Source: Charina bottae
Taxonomy: Eukaryota; Chordata; Lepidosauria; Squamata; Charinaidae
Assembly (NCBI GenBank): GCA_023362775.1
Contig: JALMGJ010000137.1
Location: 1 to 64,000 of the forward strand
DNA: 64,000 bases
Direction of reading: 5' to 3'
The translations under genes and the position numbers were made by a program. The notes under the pieces are model-generated. The model did no database searches, was not told where the DNA came from, and was given only the letters and a program-made list of their open reading frames with translations. Of the stretch, positions 24,121 to 38,300 are shown in pieces. Numbering within the stretch: position 1 is the stretch's first letter; the number at the start of each line of letters is the position of its first letter.

Positions 24121-27100
24121 GGGATGGGCCGGACCGAATGAGGTCAAATTGAAAAACGAAGGCCGCCATGAGATTTGGGGTTGAATTTAAGGTTAGAGGC
24201 ACTTTTGGATGCTTGATTTGGGACGGCATGATTTTTGGCCCAAAAATCTAAAAATTCCTGACCGCGGAGTCAGGAAACCCTCCCGGGATGGGCCGGACCG
24301 AATGAGGTCAAATTGAAAAACGAAGGCCGCCATGAGATTCGGGGTTGAATTTAAGGGTTAGGGGCACTTTTGGATGCTTGATTTGGGAGGGCATGATTTT
24401 TGGCCCAAAAATCGAATAATTCCTGACCGCGGAGTCAGGAAACCCTCCCGGGATGGGCCGGACCGAATGAGGTCAAATTGAAAAACGAAGGCCGCCATGA
24501 GATTCGGGGTTGAATTTAAGGGTTAGAGGCACTTTTGGATGCTTGATTTGGGACGGCATGATTTTTGGCCCAAAAATCGAAAAATTCCTGACCGCGGAGT
24601 CAGGAAACCCTCCCGGGATGGGCCGGACCGAATGAGGTCAAATTGAAAAACGAAGGCCACCATGAGATTCGGGGTTGAATTTAAGGGTTAGAGGCACTTT
24701 TGGATGCTTGATTTGGGACGGCATGATATTTGGCCCAAAAATCGAAAAATTCCTGACCGCGGAGTCAGGAAACCCTCCCGGGATGGGCCGGACCGAATGA
24801 GGTCAAATTGAAAAACGAAGGCCGCCATGAGATTCGGGGTTGAATTTAAGGGTTAGAGGCACTTTTGGATGCTTGATTTGGGACGGCATGATTTTTGGCC
24901 CAAAAATCGAAAAATTCCTGACCGCGGAGTCAGGAAACCCTCCCGGGATGGGCCGGACCGAATGAGGTCAAATTGAAAAACGAAGGCCGCCATGAGATTC
25001 GGGGTTGAATTTAAGGGTTAGGGGCACTTTTGGATGCTTGATTTGGGACGGCATGATTTTTGGCCCAAAAATCGAAAAATTCCTGACCGCGGAGTCAGGA
25101 AACCCTCCCGGGATGGGCCGGACCGAATGAGGTCAAATTGAAAAATGAAGGCCACCATGAGATTCGGGGTTGAATTTAAGGGTTAGAGGCACTTTTGGAT
25201 GCTTGATTTGGGACGGCATGATTTTTGGCCCAAAAATCGAAAAATTCCTGACCGCGGATTCAGGAAACCCTCCCGGGATGGGCCGGACCGATTGAGGTCA
25301 AATTGAAAAACGAAGGCCGCCATGAGATTCGGGGCTGAATTTAAGGGTTAGAGGCACTTTTGGATGCTTGATTTGGGACGGCATGATTTTTGGCCCAAAA
25401 ATCGAAAAATTCCTGACCGCGGAGTCAGGAAACCCTCCCGGGATGGGCCGGACCGAATGAGGTCAAATTGAAAAACGAAGGCTGCCATGAGATTCGGGGT
25501 TGAATTTAAGGGTTAGAGGCACTTTTGGATGCTTGATTTGGGACGGCATGATTTTTGGCCCAAAAATCGAAAAATTCCTGACCGCGGAGTCAGGAAACCC
25601 TCCCGGGATGGGCCGGACCGAATGAGGTCAAATTGAAAAACGAAGGCCGCCATGAGATTCGGGGTTGAATTTAAGGGTTAGAGGCACTTTTGGATGCTTG
25701 ATTTGGGACGGCATGATTTTTGGCCCAAAAATCGAAAAATTCCTGACCGCGGAGTCAGGAAACCCTCCCGGGATGGGCCGGACCGAATGAGGTCAAATTG
25801 AAAAACGAAGGCCGCCATGAGATTCGGGGTTGAATTTAAGGGTTAGGGGCACTTTTGGATGCTTGATTTGGGACGGCATGATTTTTGGCCCAAAAATCTA
25901 AAAATTCCTGACCGCGGAGTCAGGAAACCCTCCCGGGATGGGCCGGACCGAATGAGGTCAAATTGAAAAACGGGGCCGCCATGAGATTCGGGGTTGAATT
26001 TAAGGGTTAGGGGCACTTTTGGATGCTTGATTTGGGAGGGCATGATTTTTGGCCCAAAAATCTAAAAATTCCTGACCGCGGAGTCAGGAAACCCTCCCGG
26101 GATGGGCCGGACCGAATGAGGTCAAATTGAAAAACGGGGCCGCCATGAGATTCGGGGTTGAATTTAAGGGTTAGGGGCACTTTTGGATGCTTGATTTGGG
26201 AGGGCATGATTTTTGGCCCAAAAATCGAATAATTCCTGACCGCGGAGTCAGGAAACCCTCCCGGGATGGGCCGGACCGAATGAGGTCAAATTGAAAAACG
26301 AAGGCCGCCATGAGATTCGGGGTTGAATTTAAGGGTTAGGGGCACTTTTGGATGCTTGATTTGGGACAGCATGATTTTTGGCCCAAAAATCGAATAATTC
26401 CTGACCGCGGATTCAGGAAAGCCTCCCGGGATGGGCCGGACCGAATGAGGTCAAATTGAAAAACGAAGGCCGCCATGAGATTCGGGGTTGAATTTAAGGG
26501 TTAGTGGCACTTTTGGATGCTTGATTTGGGACAGCATGATTTTTGGCCCAAAAATCGAATAATTCCTGACCGCGGAGTCAGGAAACCCTCCCGGGATGGG
26601 CCGGACCGAATGAGGTCAAATTGAAAAACGAAGGCTGCCATGAGATTTGGGGTTGAATTTAAGGGTTAGAGGCACTTTTGGATGCTTGATTTGGGACGGC
26701 ATGATTTTTGGCCCAAAAATCGAAAAATTCCTGACCGCAGAGTCAGGAAACCCTCCCGGGATGGGCCGGACCGAATGAGGTCAAATTGAAAAACGAAGGC
26801 CGCCATGAGATTCGGGGTTGAATTTAAGGGTTAGAGGCACTTTTGGATGCTTGATTTGGGACGGCATGATTTTTGGCCCAAAAATCGAAAAATTCCTGAC
26901 CGCGGAGTCAGGAAACCCTCCCGGGATGGGCCGGACCGAATGAGGTCAAATTGAAAAACGAAGGCCGCCATGAGATTCGGGGTTGAATTTAAGGGTTAGA
27001 GGCACTTTTGGATGCTTGATTTGGGAGGGCATGATTTTTGGCCCAAAAATCGAATAATTCCTGACCGCGGAGTCAGGAAACCCTCCCGGGATGGGCCGGA

Positions 27101-27489
27101 CCGAATGAGGTCAAATTGAAAAACGGGGCCGCCATGAGATTCGGGGTTGAATTTAAGGGTTAGGGGCACTTTTGGATGCTTGATTTGGGAGGGCATGATT
27201 TTTGGCCCAAAAATCGAATAATTCCTGACCGCGGATTCAGGAAAGCCTCCCGGGATGGGCCGGACCGAATGAGGTCAAATTGAAAAACGAAGGCCGCCAT
27301 GAGATTCGGGGTTGAATTTAAGGGTTAGTGGCACTTTTGGATGCTTGATTTGGGACGGCATGATTTTTGGCCCAAAAATCGAAAAATTCCTGACCGCGGA
27401 GTCAGGAAACCCTCCCGGGATGGGCCGGACCGAATGAGGTCAAATTGAAAAACGAAGGCCGCCATGAGATTCGGGGTTGAATTTAAGGG
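24121..27489 (+). repeat. Mixed family C monomers before the 22-mer repeat
   Basis: About 20 monomers carry the family C variants GGGAGGGC with CGAATAATT, CTAAAAATT, GGATTCAGG, ACCGATTG and GGCTGCC in irregular order. The first AAGGTTAG (one base short) is near 24,190. Two adjacent monomers near 25,972 and 26,136 both carry AAACGGGGCCGCC (one base short) and are almost identical 164-bp neighbours, a local monomer duplication. A rare ACCGCAGAG monomer near 26,737 recurs far downstream at 42,731, 47,020 and 49,824. Confidence 0.85.
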
Positions 27490-30400
27490 TTAGAGGCACT
27501 TTTGGATGCTTGATTTGGGACGGCATGATTTTTGGCCCAAAAATCGAAAAATTCCTGACCGCGGAGTCAGGAAACCTTCCCGTGATGGGCCGGACCGAAT
27601 GAGGTCAAATTGAAAAACGAAGGCTGCCATGAGATTTGGGGTTGAATTTAAGGTTAGAGGCACTTTTGGATGCTTGATTTGGGACGGCATGATTTTTGGC
27701 CCAAAAATCTAAAAATTCCTGACCGCGGAGTCAGGAAACCCTCCCGGGATGGGCCGGACCGAATGAGGTCAAATTGAAAAACGAAGGCCGCCATGAGATT
27801 CGGGGTTGAATTTAAGGGTTAGGGGCACTTTTGGATGCTTGATTTGGGAGGGCATGATTTTTGGCCCAAAAATCGAATAATTCCTGACCGCGGAGTCAGG
27901 AAACCCTCCCGGGATGGGCCGGACCGAATGAGGTCAAATTGAAAAACGAAGGCCGCCATGAGATTCGGGGTTGAATTTAAGGGTTAGGGGCACTTTTGGA
28001 TGCTTGATTTGGGACGGCATGATTTTTGGCCCAAAAATCGAAAAATTCCTGACCGCGGAGTCAGGAAACCCTCCCGGGATGGGCCGGACCGAATGAGGTC
28101 AAATTGAAAAACGAAGGCCGCCATGAGATTCGGGGTTGAATTTAAGGGTTAGGGGCACTTTTGGATGCTTGATTTGGGAGGGCATGATTTTTGGCCCAAA
28201 AATCGAAAAATTCCTGACCGCGGAGTCAGGAAACCCTCCCGGGATGGGCCGGACCGAATGAGGTCAAATTGAAAAACGAAGGCCGCCATGAGATTCGGGG
28301 TTGAATTTAAGGGTTAGAGGCACTTTTGGATGCTTGATTTGGGACGGCATGATTTTTGGCCCAAAAATCGAAAAATTCCTGACCGCGGAGTCAGGAAACC
28401 CTCCCGGGATGGGCCGGACCGAATGAGGTCAAATTGAAAAATGAAGGCCGCCATGAGATTTGGGGTTGAATTTAAGGGTTAGAGGCACTTTTGGATGCTT
28501 GATTTGGGACGGCATGATTTTTGGCCCAAAAATCGAAAAATTCCTGACTGCGGAGTCAGGAAACCCTCCCGGGATGGGCCGGACCGAATGAGGTCAAATT
28601 GAAAAACGAAGGCTGCCATGAGATTTGGGGTTGAATTTAAGGGTTAGAGGCACTTTTGGATGCTTGATTTGGGACGGCATGATTTTTGGCCCAAAAATCG
28701 AAAAATTCCTGACCGCGGATTCAGGAAACCCTCCCGGGATGGGCCGGACCGATTGAGGTCAAATTGAAAAACGAAGGCCGCCATGAGATTCGGGGTTGAA
28801 TTTAAGGGTTAGAGGCACTTTTGGATGCTTGATTTGGGACGGCATGATTTTTGGCCCAAAAATCTAAAAATTCCTGACCGCGGAGTCAGGAAACCCTCCC
28901 GGGATGGGCCGGACCGAATGAGGTCAAATTGAAAAACGAAGGCTGCCATGAGATTTGGGGTTGAATTTAAGGGTTAGAGGCACTTTTGGATGCTTGATTT
29001 GGGACGGCATGATTTTTGGCCCAAAAATCGAAAAATTCCTGACCGCGGAGTGAGGAAACCCTCCCGGGATGGGCCGGACCGAATGAGGTCGAATTGAAAA
29101 ACGAAGGCCGCCATGAGATTCGGGGTTGAATTTAAGGGTTAGAGGCACTTTTGGATGCTTGATTTGGGACGGCATGATTTTTGGCCCAAAAATCGAAAAA
29201 TTCCTGACCGCGGAGTCAGGAAACCCTCCCGGGATGGGCCGGACCGAATGAGGTCAAATTGAAAAACGAAGGCCGCCATGAGATTCGGGGTTGAATTTAA
29301 GGGTTAGAGGCACTTTTGGATGCTTGATTTGGGACGGCATGATTTTTGGCCCAAAAATCTAAAAATTCCTGACCGCGGAGTCAGGAAACCCTCCCGGGAT
29401 GGGCCGGACCAAATGAGGTCAAATTGAAAAACGGGGCCGCCATGAGATTCGGGGTTGAATTTAAGGGTTAGGGGCACTTTTGGATGCTTGATTTAGGAGG
29501 GCATGATTTTTGGCCCAAAAATCGAATAATTCCTGACCGCGGAGTCAGGAAACCCTCCCGGGATGGGCCGGACCGAATGAGGTCAAATTGAAAAACGAAG
29601 GCCGCCATGAGATTCGGGGTTGAATTTAAGGGTTAGGGGCACTTTTGGATGCTTGATTTGGGAGGGCATGATTTTTGGCCCAAAAATCGAATAATTCCTG
29701 ACCGCGGATTCAGGAAAGCCTCCCGGGATGGGCCGGACCGAATGAGGTCAAATTGAAAAACGAAGGCCGCCATGAGATTCGGGGTTGAATTTAAGGGTTA
29801 GTGGCACTTTTGGATGCTTGATTTGGGACGGCATGATTTTTGGCCCAAAAATCGAAAAATTCCTGACCGCGGAGTCAGGAAACCCTCCCGGGATGGGCCG
29901 GACCGAATGAGGTCAAATTGAAAAACGAAGGCTGCCATGAGATTTGGGGTTGAATTTAAGGGTTAGAGGCACTTTTGGATGCTTGATTTGGGACGGCATG
30001 ATTTTTGGCCCAAAAATCGAAAAATTCCTGACCGCGGAGTCAGGAAACCCTCCCGGGATGGGCCGGACCGAATGAGGTCAAATTGAAAAACGAAGGCCGC
30101 CATGAGATTCGGGGTTGAATTTAAGGGTTAGAGGCACTTTTGGATGCTTGATTTGGGACGGCATGATTTTTGGCCCAAAAATCGAAAAATTCCTGACCGC
30201 GGAGTCAGGAAACCCTCCCGGGATGGGCCGGACCGAATGAGGTCAAATTGAAAAACGAAGGCCGCCATGAGATTCGGGGTTGAATTTAAGGGTTAGAGGC
30301 ACTTTTGGATGCTTGATTTGGGACGGCATGATTTTTGGCCCAAAAATCGAAAAATTCCTGACCGCGGAGTCAGGAAACCCTCCCGGGATGGGCCGGACCG

Positions 30401-32346
30401 AATGAGGTCAAATTGAAAAACGAAGGCCGCCATGAGATTCGGGGTTGAATTTAAGGGTTAGAGGCACTTTTGGATGCTTGATTTGGGACGGCATGATTTT
30501 TGGCCCAAAAATCTAAAAATTCCTGACCGCGGAGTCAGGAAACCCTCCCGGGATGGGCCGGACCGAATGAGGTCAAATTGAAAAACGGGGCCGCCATGAG
30601 ATTCGGGGTTGAATTTAAGGGTTAGGGGCACTTTTGGATGCTTGATTTGGGAGGGCATGATTTTTGGCCCAAAAATCGAATAATTCCTGACCGCGGAGTC
30701 AGGAAACCCTCCCGGGATGGGCCGGACCGAATGAGGTCAAATTGAAAAACGAAGGCCGCCATGAGATTCGGGGTTGAATTTAAGGGTTAGGGGCACTTTT
30801 GGATGCTTGATTTGGGAGGGCATGATTTTTGGCCCAAAAATCGAATAATTCCTGACCGCGGATTCAGGAAAGCCTCCCGGGATGGGCCGGACCGAATGAG
30901 GTCAAATTGAAAAACGAAGGCCGCCATGAGATTCGGGGTTGAATTTAAGGGTTAGTGGCACTTTTGGATGCTTGATTTGGGACGGCATGATTTTTGGCCC
31001 AAAAATCGAAAAATTCCTGACCGCGGAGTCAGGAAACCCTCCCGGGATGGGCCGGACCGAATGAGGTCAAATTGAAAAACGAAGGCCGCCATGAGATTCG
31101 GGGTTGAATTTAAGGGTTAGAGGCACTTTTGGATGCTTGATTTGGGACGGCATGATTTTTGGCCCAAAAATCGAAAAATTCCTGACCGCGGAGTCAGGAA
31201 ACCTTCCCGTGATGGGCCGGACCGAATGAGGTCAAATTGAAAAACGAAGGCTGCCATGAGATTTGGGGTTGAATTTAAGGTTAGAGGCACTTTTGGATGC
31301 TTGATTTGGGACGGCATGATTTTTGGCCCAAAAATCTAAAAATTCCTGACCGCGGAGTCAGGAAACCCTCCCGGGATGGGCCGGACCGAATGAGGTCAAA
31401 TTGAAAAACGAAGGCCGCCATGAGATTCGGGGTTGAATTTAAGGGTTAGGGGCACTTTTGGATGCTTGATTTGGGAGGGCATGATTTTTGGCCCAAAAAT
31501 CGAATAATTCCTGACCGCGGAGTCAGGAAACCCTCCCGGGATGGGCCGGACCGAATGAGGTCAAATTGAAAAACGAAGGCCGCCATGAGATTCGGGGTTG
31601 AATTTAAGGGTTAGGGGCACTTTTGGATGCTTGATTTGGGACGGCATGATTTTTGGCCCAAAAATCGAAAAATTCCTGACCGCGGAGTCAGGAAACCCTC
31701 CCGGGATGGGCCGGACCGAATGAGGTCAAATTGAAAAACGAAGGCCGCCATGAGATTCGGGGTTGAATTTAAGGGTTAGGGGCACTTTTGGATGCTTGAT
31801 TTGGGAGGGCATGATTTTTGGCCCAAAAATCGAAAAATTCCTGACCGCGGAGTCAGGAAACCCTCCCGGGATGGGCCGGACCGAATGAGGTCAAATTGAA
31901 AAACGAAGGCCGCCATGAGATTCGGGGTTGAATTTAAGGGTTAGAGGCACTTTTGGATGCTTGATTTGGGACGGCATGATTTTTGGCCCAAAAATCGAAA
32001 AATTCCTGACCGCGGAGTCAGGAAACCCTCCCGGGATGGGCCGGACCGAATGAGGTCAAATTGAAAAATGAAGGCCGCCATGAGATTTGGGGTTGAATTT
32101 AAGGGTTAGAGGCACTTTTGGATGCTTGATTTGGGACGGCATGATTTTTGGCCCAAAAATCGAAAAATTCCTGACCGCGGAGTCAGGAAACCCTCCCGGG
32201 ATGGGCCGGACCGAATGAGGTCAAATTGAAAAACGAAGGCTGCCATGAGATTTGGGGTTGAATTTAAGGGTTAGAGGCACTTTTGGATGCTTGATTTGGG
32301 ACGGCATGATTTTTGGCCCAAAAATCGAAAAATTCCTGACCGCGGA

Positions 32347-32380
32347 TTCAGGAAACCCTCCCGGGATGGGCCGGACCGAA
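32347..32380. other. Deletion junction of the truncated 22-mer copy
   Basis: The monomer starting near 32,337 is a hybrid. Its left part has GGATTCAGGAAACC (diagnostic T at 32,347), which elsewhere is followed by ACCGATTG. Here it reads ACCGAATG (diagnostic A at 32,380) and continues with TTAGGGGC, GGGAGGGC and GAATAATT, as at 30.7 kb. The exchange therefore falls in a 33-bp interval. The loss, 3,627 minus 1,649, is 1,978 bp, equal to 12 monomers less the two one-base-short monomers removed with them. Confidence 0.8.
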
Positions 32381-35300
32381 TGAGGTCAAATTGAAAAACG
32401 AAGGCCGCCATGAGATTCGGGGTTGAATTTAAGGGTTAGGGGCACTTTTGGATGCTTGATTTGGGAGGGCATGATTTTTGGCCCAAAAATCGAATAATTC
32501 CTGACCGCGGATTCAGGAAAGCCTCCCGGGATGGGCCGGACCGAATGAGGTCAAATTGAAAAACGAAGGCCGCCATGAGATTCGGGGTTGAATTTAAGGG
32601 TTAGTGGCACTTTTGGATGCTTGATTTGGGACGGCATGATTTTTGGCCCAAAAATCGAAAAATTCCTGACCGCGGAGTCAGGAAACCCTCCCGGGATGGG
32701 CCGGACCGAATGAGGTCAAATTGAAAAACGAAGGCCGCCATGAGATTCGGGGTTGAATTTAAGGGTTAGAGGCACTTTTGGATGCTTGATTTGGGACGGC
32801 ATGATTTTTGGCCCAAAAATCGAAAAATTCCTGACCGCGGAGTCAGGAAACCTTCCCGTGATGGGCCGGACCGAATGAGGTCAAATTGAAAAACGAAGGC
32901 TGCCATGAGATTTGGGGTTGAATTTAAGGTTAGAGGCACTTTTGGATGCTTGATTTGGGACGGCATGATTTTTGGCCCAAAAATCTAAAAATTCCTGACC
33001 GCGGAGTCAGGAAACCCTCCCGGGATGGGCCGGACCGAATGAGGTCAAATTGAAAAACGAAGGCCGCCATGAGATTCGGGGTTGAATTTAAGGGTTAGGG
33101 GCACTTTTGGATGCTTGATTTGGGAGGGCATGATTTTTGGCCCAAAAATCGAATAATTCCTGACCGCGGAGTCAGGAAACCCTCCCGGGATGGGCCGGAC
33201 CGAATGAGGTCAAATTGAAAAACGAAGGCCGCCATGAGATTCGGGGTTGAATTTAAGGGTTAGGGGCACTTTTGGATGCTTGATTTGGGACGGCATGATT
33301 TTTGGCCCAAAAATCGAAAAATTCCTGACCGCGGAGTCAGGAAACCCTCCCGGGATGGGCCGGACCGAATGAGGTCAAATTGAAAAACGAAGGCCGCCAT
33401 GAGATTCGGGGTTGAATTTAAGGGTTAGGGGCACTTTTGGATGCTTGATTTGGGAGGGCATGATTTTTGGCCCAAAAATCGAAAAATTCCTGACCGCGGA
33501 GTCAGGAAACCCTCCCGGGATGGGCCGGACCGAATGAGGTCAAATTGAAAAACGAAGGCCGCCATGAGATTCGGGGTTGAATTTAAGGGTTAGAGGCACT
33601 TTTGGATGCTTGATTTGGGACGGCATGATTTTTGGCCCAAAAATCGAAAAATTCCTGACCGCGGAGTCAGGAAACCCTCCCGGGATGGGCCGGACCGAAT
33701 GAGGTCAAATTGAAAAATGAAGGCCGCCATGAGATTTGGGGTTGAATTTAAGGGTTAGAGGCACTTTTGGATGCTTGATTTGGGACGGCATGATTTTTGG
33801 CCCAAAAATCGAAAAATTCCTGACTGCGGAGTCAGGAAACCCTCCCGGGATGGGCCGGACCGAATGAGGTCAAATTGAAAAACGAAGGCTGCCATGAGAT
33901 TTGGGGTTGAATTTAAGGGTTAGAGGCACTTTTGGATGCTTGATTTGGGACGGCATGATTTTTGGCCCAAAAATCGAAAAATTCCTGACCGCGGATTCAG
34001 GAAACCCTCCCGGGATGGGCCGGACCGATTGAGGTCAAATTGAAAAACGAAGGCCGCCATGAGATTCGGGGTTGAATTTAAGGGTTAGAGGCACTTTTGG
34101 ATGCTTGATTTGGGACGGCATGATTTTTGGCCCAAAAATCTAAAAATTCCTGACCGCGGAGTCAGGAAACCCTCCCGGGATGGGCCGGACCGAATGAGGT
34201 CAAATTGAAAAACGAAGGCTGCCATGAGATTTGGGGTTGAATTTAAGGGTTAGAGGCACTTTTGGATGCTTGATTTGGGACGGCATGATTTTTGGCCCAA
34301 AAATCGAAAAATTCCTGACCGCGGAGTGAGGAAACCCTCCCGGGATGGGCCGGACCGAATGAGGTCGAATTGAAAAACGAAGGCCGCCATGAGATTCGGG
34401 GTTGAATTTAAGGGTTAGAGGCACTTTTGGATGCTTGATTTGGGACGGCATGATTTTTGGCCCAAAAATCGAAAAATTCCTGACCGCGGAGTCAGGAAAC
34501 CCTCCCGGGATGGGCCGGACCAAATGAGGTCAAATTGAAAAACGAAGGCCGCCATGAGATTCGGGGTTGAATTTAAGGGTTAGAGGCACTTTTGGATGCT
34601 TGATTTGGGACGGCATGATTTTTGGCCCAAAAATCTAAAAATTCCTGACCGCGGAGTCAGGAAACCCTCCCGGGATGGGCCGGACCAAATGAGGTCAAAT
34701 TGAAAAACGGGGCCGCCATGAGATTCGGGGTTGAATTTAAGGGTTAGGGGCACTTTTGGATGCTTGATTTAGGAGGGCATGATTTTTGGCCCAAAAATCG
34801 AATAATTCCTGACCGCGGAGTCAGGAAACCCTCCCGGGATGGGCCGGACCGAATGAGGTCAAATTGAAAAACGAAGGCCGCCATGAGATTCGGGGTTGAA
34901 TTTAAGGGTTAGGGGCACTTTTGGATGCTTGATTTGGGAGGGCATGATTTTTGGCCCAAAAATCGAATAATTCCTGACCGCGGATTCAGGAAAGCCTCCC
35001 GGGATGGGCCGGACCGAATGAGGTCAAATTGAAAAACGAAGGCCGCCATGAGATTCGGGGTTGAATTTAAGGGTTAGTGGCACTTTTGGATGCTTGATTT
35101 GGGACGGCATGATTTTTGGCCCAAAAATCGAAAAATTCCTGACCGCGGAGTCAGGAAACCCTCCCGGGATGGGCCGGACCGAATGAGGTCAAATTGAAAA
35201 ACGAAGGCTGCCATGAGATTTGGGGTTGAATTTAAGGGTTAGAGGCACTTTTGGATGCTTGATTTGGGACGGCATGATTTTTGGCCCAAAAATCGAAAAA

Positions 35301-38300
35301 TTCCTGACCGCGGAGTCAGGAAACCCTCCCGGGATGGGCCGGACCGAATGAGGTCAAATTGAAAAACGAAGGCCGCCATGAGATTCGGGGTTGAATTTAA
35401 GGGTTAGAGGCACTTTTGGATGCTTGATTTGGGACGGCATGATTTTTGGCCCAAAAATCGAAAAATTCCTGACCGCGGAGTCAGGAAACCCTCCCGGGAT
35501 GGGCCGGACCGAATGAGGTCAAATTGAAAAACGAAGGCCGCCATGAGATTCGGGGTTGAATTTAAGGGTTAGAGGCACTTTTGGATGCTTGATTTGGGAC
35601 GGCATGATTTTTGGCCCAAAAATCGAAAAATTCCTGACCGCGGAGTCAGGAAACCCTCCCGGGATGGGCCGGACCGAATGAGGTCAAATTGAAAAACGAA
35701 GGCCGCCATGAGATTCGGGGTTGAATTTAAGGGTTAGAGGCACTTTTGGATGCTTGATTTGGGACGGCATGATTTTTGGCCCAAAAATCGAAAAATTCCT
35801 GACCGCGGAGTCAGGAAACCCTCCCGGGATGGGCCGGACCGAATGAGGTCAAATTGAAAAATGAAGGCCGCCATGAGATTTGGGGTTGAATTTAAGGGTT
35901 AGAGGCACTTTTGGATGCTTGATTTGGGACGGCATGATTTTTGGCCCAAAAATCGAAAAATTCCTGACTGCGGAGTCAGGAAACCCTCCCGGGATGGGCC
36001 GGACCGAATGAGGTCAAATTGAAAAACGAAGGCTGCCATGAGATTTGGGGTTGAATTTAAGGGTTAGAGGCACTTTTGGATGCTTGATTTGGGACGGCAT
36101 GATTTTTGGCCCAAAAATCGAAAAATTCCTGACCGCGGATTCAGGAAACCCTCCCGGGATGGGCCGGACCGATTGAGGTCAAATTGAAAAACGAAGGCCG
36201 CCATGAGATTCGGGGTTGAATTTAAGGGTTAGAGGCACTTTTGGATGCTTGATTTGGGACGGCATGATTTTTGGCCCAAAAATCTAAAAATTCCTGACCG
36301 CGGAGTCAGGAAACCCTCCCGGGATGGGCCGGACCGAATGAGGTCAAATTGAAAAACGAAGGCTGCCATGAGATTTGGGGTTGAATTTAAGGGTTAGAGG
36401 CACTTTTGGATGCTTGATTTGGGACGGCATGATTTTTGGCCCAAAAATCGAAAAATTCCTGACCGCGGAGTGAGGAAACCCTCCCGGGATGGGCCGGACC
36501 GAATGAGGTCGAATTGAAAAACGAAGGCCGCCATGAGATTCGGGGTTGAATTTAAGGGTTAGAGGCACTTTTGGATGCTTGATTTGGGACGGCATGATTT
36601 TTGGCCCAAAAATCGAAAAATTCCTGACCGCGGAGTCAGGAAACCCTCCCGGGATGGGCCGGACCGAATGAGGTCAAATTGAAAAACGAAGGCCGCCATG
36701 AGATTCGGGGTTGAATTTAAGGGTTAGAGGCACTTTTGGATGCTTGATTTGGGACGGCATGATTTTTGGCCCAAAAATCTAAAAATTCCTGACCGCGGAG
36801 TCAGGAAACCCTCCCGGGATGGGCCGGACCAAATGAGGTCAAATTGAAAAACGGGGCCGCCATGAGATTCGGGGTTGAATTTAAGGGTTAGGGGCACTTT
36901 TGGATGCTTGATTTAGGAGGGCATGATTTTTGGCCCAAAAATCGAATAATTCCTGACCGCGGAGTCAGGAAACCCTCCCGGGATGGGCCGGACCGAATGA
37001 GGTCAAATTGAAAAACGAAGGCCGCCATGAGATTCGGGGTTGAATTTAAGGGTTAGGGGCACTTTTGGATGCTTGATTTGGGAGGGCATGATTTTTGGCC
37101 CAAAAATCGAATAATTCCTGACCGCGGATTCAGGAAAGCCTCCCGGGATGGGCCGGACCGAATGAGGTCAAATTGAAAAACGAAGGCCGCCATGAGATTC
37201 GGGGTTGAATTTAAGGGTTAGTGGCACTTTTGGATGCTTGATTTGGGACGGCATGATTTTTGGCCCAAAAATCGAAAAATTCCTGACCGCGGAGTCAGGA
37301 AACCCTCCCGGGATGGGCCGGACCGAATGAGGTCAAATTGAAAAACGAAGGCTGCCATGAGATTTGGGGTTGAATTTAAGGGTTAGAGGCACTTTTGGAT
37401 GCTTGATTTGGGACGGCATGATTTTTGGCCCAAAAATCGAAAAATTCCTGACCGCGGAGTCAGGAAACCCTCCCGGGATGGGCCGGACCGAATGAGGTCA
37501 AATTGAAAAACGAAGGCCGCCATGAGATTCGGGGTTGAATTTAAGGGTTAGAGGCACTTTTGGATGCTTGATTTGGGACGGCATGATTTTTGGCCCAAAA
37601 ATCGAAAAGTTCCTGACCGCGGAGTCAGGAAACCCTCCCGGGATGGGCCGGACCGAATGAGGTCAAATTGAAAAACGAAGGCCGCCATGAGATTCGGGGT
37701 TGAATTTAAGGGTTAGAGGCACTTTTGGATGCTTGATTTGGGACGGCATGATTTTTGGCCCAAAAATCGAAAAATTCCTGACCGCGGAGTCAGGAAACCC
37801 TCCCGGGATGGGCCGGACCGAATGAGGTCAAATTGAAAAACGAAGGCCGCCATGAGATTCGGGGTTGAATTTAAGGGTTAGAGGCACTTTTGGATGCTTG
37901 ATTTGGGACGGCATGATTTTTGGCCCAAAAATCTAAAAATTCCTGACCGCGGAGTCAGGAAACCCTCCCGGGATGGGCCGGACCGAATGAGGTCAAATTG
38001 AAAAACGGGGCCGCCATGAGATTCGGGGTTGAATTTAAGGGTTAGGGGCACTTTTGGATGCTTGATTTGGGAGGGCATGATTTTTGGCCCAAAAATCGAA
38101 TAATTCCTGACCGCGGAGTCAGGAAACCCTCCCGGGATGGGCCGGACCGAATGAGGTCAAATTGAAAAACGAAGGCCGCCATGAGATTCGGGGTTGAATT
38201 TAAGGGTTAGGGGCACTTTTGGATGCTTGATTTGGGAGGGCATGATTTTTGGCCCAAAAATCGAATAATTCCTGACCGCGGATTCAGGAAAGCCTCCCGG

